Part shown: positions 63,915 to 64,000 of the stretch, piece by piece
Layout: each line of letters opens with the position of its first letter
Numbering within the stretch: position 1 is the stretch's first letter
NCBI RefSeq assembly: GCF_014138435.1
Contig: NZ_JACJIM010000010.1
Coordinates: forward strand, 146,478-210,477
Origin: Methylobacterium fujisawaense
Lineage (GTDB): Bacteria; Pseudomonadota; Alphaproteobacteria; Rhizobiales; Beijerinckiaceae
Direction: 5' to 3'
DNA: 64,000 nucleotides
Notes under the pieces: generated by a model
The model's input: the letters and a program-made list of their open reading frames with translations, nothing else
The model's database searches: none
What the model was told of the DNA's origin: nothing
Translations under genes and position numbers: made by a program

Positions 63915-64000
<86 letters not shown>

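Overview
The window is high-GC chromosomal DNA (about 70% G+C by eye) from an alphaproteobacterium of the Hyphomicrobiales, most likely Methylobacterium or a close relative. Support comes from the CckA-type hybrid kinase, the secDF-yajC cluster carrying homologues of mitochondrial complex I assembly factors, the DUF6894 and DUF6867 family proteins, CtrA-type boxes in front of flagellar genes, and a dispersed intergenic palindromic repeat. Most of it is housekeeping and transport DNA. I see no prophage, IS element, CRISPR array, rRNA or tRNA.

Layout. 0-6 kb: a truncated CoA-ester lyase, dut, a DUF815 ATPase, small stress-type proteins, then the overlapping genes serS-surE-pcm. 6-11 kb (minus strand): yajC, secD, secF, an NDUFAF3-like and an NDUFAF6-like gene. 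11-26 kb: mixed single genes, namely an epoxide-hydrolase-like enzyme, two YidB/DUF937 genes, a LysM/LytM lipoprotein, a porin, rlmJ, RNase T2 with a secreted partner, an extensin-like lipoprotein, an amidase, an AI-2E family permease, moaE and a double-domain gamma-carbonic-anhydrase-like protein. 26-38 kb: two complete amino-acid ABC systems (gltIJKL and livKFGMH with a DUF6867 gene), dctA and an orphan GltI. 38-42 kb: a DUF1007/NicO nickel-cobalt pair and small enzymes. 42-48 kb: a chemoreceptor, recF-dnaN and an MHS-type MFS permease. 48-57 kb: fliO facing flgB-flgC-fliE-fliQ-fliR-flhB, then cckA. 57-64 kb: recA, convergent with the S10 ribosomal operon (tuf to rpsQ, minus strand).

Themes. 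Amino-acid and dicarboxylate uptake fills 26-38 kb. The flagellar export block, two textbook CtrA boxes between fliO and flgB, and cckA (the kinase that controls CtrA) lie within about 7 kb. The S10 cluster stops at rpsQ and meets recA instead of continuing into rplN, so the usual S10-spc order is broken here.

Most notable. (1) The protein at 25575-26594 carries two gamma-carbonic-anhydrase-like left-handed beta-helix domains whose zinc-ligand positions look complementary: His1 and His3 are kept only in domain 1 and His2 only in domain 2, which is the split expected for a site built across a subunit interface. (2) serS carries an in-frame, AT-rich insert of about 75-80 codons (hand count 42% G+C over 270 bases) just before the serine-binding TxE motif. 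(3) Three copies of one long palindromic intergenic repeat are present. (4) Two perfect CtrA boxes lie in the fliO-flgB interval.
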